Assembly: GCA_026129905.1 (NCBI GenBank)
Contig: JAHCHE010000003.1
Location: 310,001 to 374,000 of the forward strand
Length of the DNA: 64,000 bases
DNA from: Bryobacteraceae bacterium
GTDB taxonomy: Bacteria > Acidobacteriota > Terriglobia > Bryobacterales > Bryobacteraceae
Reading direction: 5' to 3'
In this document: positions 62,758 to 64,000 of the stretch, piece after piece
Layout of the letters: each line of letters opens with the position of its first letter
Numbering within the stretch: position 1 is the first letter of the stretch
Program-made: the position numbers and the translations under genes
The notes under the pieces: generated by a model
What the model saw: the letters and a program-made list of their open reading frames with translations, nothing else
Databases searched by the model: none
Told to the model about the DNA's origin: nothing

Positions 62758-63855
62758 ATGCCGAAACTGAGAAACATTTTTCTGGCGGCGGGACTGTTCG
62801 TCGTCGCGGCGCTGCTGATCGCGCCCGGCGGGAGTCTTCTCTACTACCGGTCGACGAAAGGCGAAGGCTGCGCGCGCTGTCATGAGATCCGGCCTTCGTT
62901 CGACATGTGGGCGGCCTCGACGCACCGGACAATCTCCTGCAACGACTGTCATGGCGGCCTCCTCACGCCGGACGCCGACTTCCATGCGTCGAATCTGAGG
63001 CGGCTGGTCCGCCACGTTCGGGACGACGCGCCGCAGCAGATCCTGATGTCGGGCCAGGGAGAGATCGAGAGACTCACCGCGCGGTGCCAGGAGTGCCATC
63101 AGCGCGAGTACGCGGCCTGGAAGGCCGGGCCGCACAGCGCGACCTACGCCGATATTTTCACCGACGCCGAGCACAACCGCAAACGGCTGCTGATGGACGA
63201 TTGCCTGCGCTGCCACGGCATGCACTTCCAGGGCGGCATCGAGGACCTGGTAACGCCGGTGGCGACCGAAGGACCGTGGAAGCTGGTGCGGGAGGAGATG
63301 GCCGGCAAGCCGACCATGCCGTGCGTGACGTGCCACGAGGTGCACAAGAAAGGGCAGCCGCTGGGACCGCGCGCTCCGCGAAAGCAGCCTGTGTCGTCGG
63401 CGCGGCAGGCCGTGGCGCCCGCCTCGCTCGGCTTGTTCGACCGCCGCACCAAGGTTCACGTGGCGGTGGACCTGATGCCGGTTCCGCAAATCTACGAAGG
63501 CGGCCGGCCCGTGAAAATGAGCCCGGACCCGCGCCAGGCGCTCTGCTACCAGTGCCACGCGCCCGAAGCGGGCGGGCAGGCGTGGAGCGGGGACGATCGC
63601 ACGGGGCTCGGCGTGCATGAGGGTATCAGTTGCCTGGCGTGCCACGACCCGCACACGCAGCAGACGCGCGCCTCCTGCGCCACCTGCCACCCACGCCTGT
63701 CGAACTGCGGCCTCGATGTGGAGAAGATGGACACCACGTTCAAAGATCCGGCGAGTAAGCACAACGTTCACACGGTCAAATGCGCGGACTGTCATCCCAA
63801 AGGGGTTCCGCCGAAGCGAAATCGCGGCCTGAGTATCGTATCAAGTCTGCGGTGA
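62758..63855 (+). CDS. Membrane-anchored multihaem cytochrome c (nine CXXCH)
   Basis: 365 residues. N-terminal anchor (IFLAAGLFVVAALLIAPGG). Nine CXXCH haem sites are visible: CARCH, CNDCH, CQECH, CLRCH, CVTCH, CYQCH, CLACH, CATCH, CADCH. Arrangement resembles NapC/NrfH-type and decahaem electron-transfer proteins more than the three-haem cytochrome of gluconate dehydrogenase. It probably takes electrons from the GMC subunit, or passes them on to reductases. Six bases after the GMC gene. Confidence 0.85.
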   Translation: MPKLRNIFLAAGLFVVAALLIAPGGSLLYYRSTKGEGCARCHEIRPSFDMWAASTHRTISCNDCHGGLLTPDADFHASNLRRLVRHVRDDAPQQILMSGQGEIERLTARCQECHQREYAAWKAGPHSATYADIFTDAEHNRKRLLMDDCLRCHGMHFQGGIEDLVTPVATEGPWKLVREEMAGKPTMPCVTCHEVHKKGQPLGPRAPRKQPVSSARQAVAPASLGLFDRRTKVHVAVDLMPVPQIYEGGRPVKMSPDPRQALCYQCHAPEAGGQAWSGDDRTGLGVHEGISCLACHDPHTQQTRASCATCHPRLSNCGLDVEKMDTTFKDPASKHNVHTVKCADCHPKGVPPKRNRGLSIVSSLR

Positions 63856-63961
63856 CCCTGGTCGGCGCGGATTCCGGAACCTGCGCCGTCGGGGGGATCT
63901 GCTCGATGCGCCGAGCGATGAGGCTTACGGGGCAGTATGTCCAAGCCAATGAAGGAGACCT

Positions 63962-64000
63962 GTGAACGCGAGGTCGAACAGCCAGACCTCACCGCGAGCT
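63962..64000 (+). CDS. Possible start of a further gene, cut by window edge
   Basis: A GTG at 63962 follows an AAGGAGA four bases upstream, in the gap after the cytochrome, and would encode at least 13 residues (NARSNSQTSPRA). An in-frame alternative for another frame (ATG 63937) also exists. Too short to tell. Confidence 0.2.
   Translation, partial: MNARSNSQTSPRA

Noticed and set aside
1-64000. tRNA, rRNA, SRP RNA, CRISPR arrays, riboswitches
   Set aside because: Looked for in gaps by eye. No cloverleaf, spaced direct repeats or aptamer-like conserved blocks were seen. A covariance-model scan would be decisive.

Overview
The window is GC-rich bacterial chromosome, most likely from an acidobacterium of the Bryobacterales/Solibacter type. 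The lineage call is inference. It rests on a secreted protein with a TIGR03437-like (Solibacter) domain at 5707-7449, a probable DUF3738/TIGR03435-type protein at 18615-19967, a fragment that looks like an acidobacterial ADOP-type ABC permease at 29520-29669, many Tat-signal carbohydrate enzymes, and a PEP-CTERM protein. I saw no tRNA, rRNA, CRISPR array, prophage or complete classical IS element.

Layout. 1-5.0 kb: regulatory core, with an ECF sigma/anti-sigma pair, a flippase-like membrane protein overlapping nrdR, and the primary sigma factor rpoD. 5.0-16.3 kb: exported proteins (PEP-CTERM protein, TIGR03437-like protein, Ig/IPT protein), a response regulator, a hydroxyacid dehydrogenase, and a leftward run galU - TIM-barrel isomerase - TlpA thioredoxin - cupin - aminotransferase. 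16.5-35.4 kb: mixed accessory genes, including two unrecognised small genes, a sugar porter, a FecR-domain protein, an exported methyltransferase, apgM, a tightly coupled nitrilase / Gfo-Idh-MocA / DUF1080 operon, a CorA-like transporter, an enolase-superfamily enzyme, a SenB-like glycosyltransferase coupled to a repeat-rich secreted protein, an anSME-like radical SAM enzyme, a dienelactone hydrolase and an M50 protease. 35.5-39.1 kb: leftward sugar/amidohydrolase genes including a RhaI-type isomerase. 39.1-41.4 kb: an atypical patch with a DUF104-type antitoxin lacking a toxin, two strong hairpins, a four-helix-bundle (23S IVP-like) gene and a frameshifted gene of unknown family.

41.4-52.3 kb is a long leftward series containing the classical translation/secretion cluster ffh - rpsP - KH - rimM - trmD - rplS - rnhB, then a small membrane protein, lepB, mannose-1-phosphate guanylyltransferase, a sugar-binding lipoprotein, a DUF697-like protein, an SDR and an MFS transporter. 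52.4-59.8 kb holds a GHL6-like glycoside hydrolase whose 3' end is duplicated around an inserted unknown gene, then a second enolase-superfamily enzyme, prmA and an acyl-CoA synthetase. 60.5-63.9 kb is a respiratory sugar/alcohol dehydrogenase operon: subunit 3, GMC oxidoreductase and a nine-haem cytochrome c.

Taken together this is a heterotroph equipped to export, modify and oxidise many sugars and sugar acids, with a conserved housekeeping block embedded in it. The best candidates for something undescribed are the atypical 39.1-41.4 kb patch, the 116-bp duplication around an inserted gene at 55.0-56.1 kb, the orphan SenB-like gene, and a two-hairpin dispersed repeat found twice.
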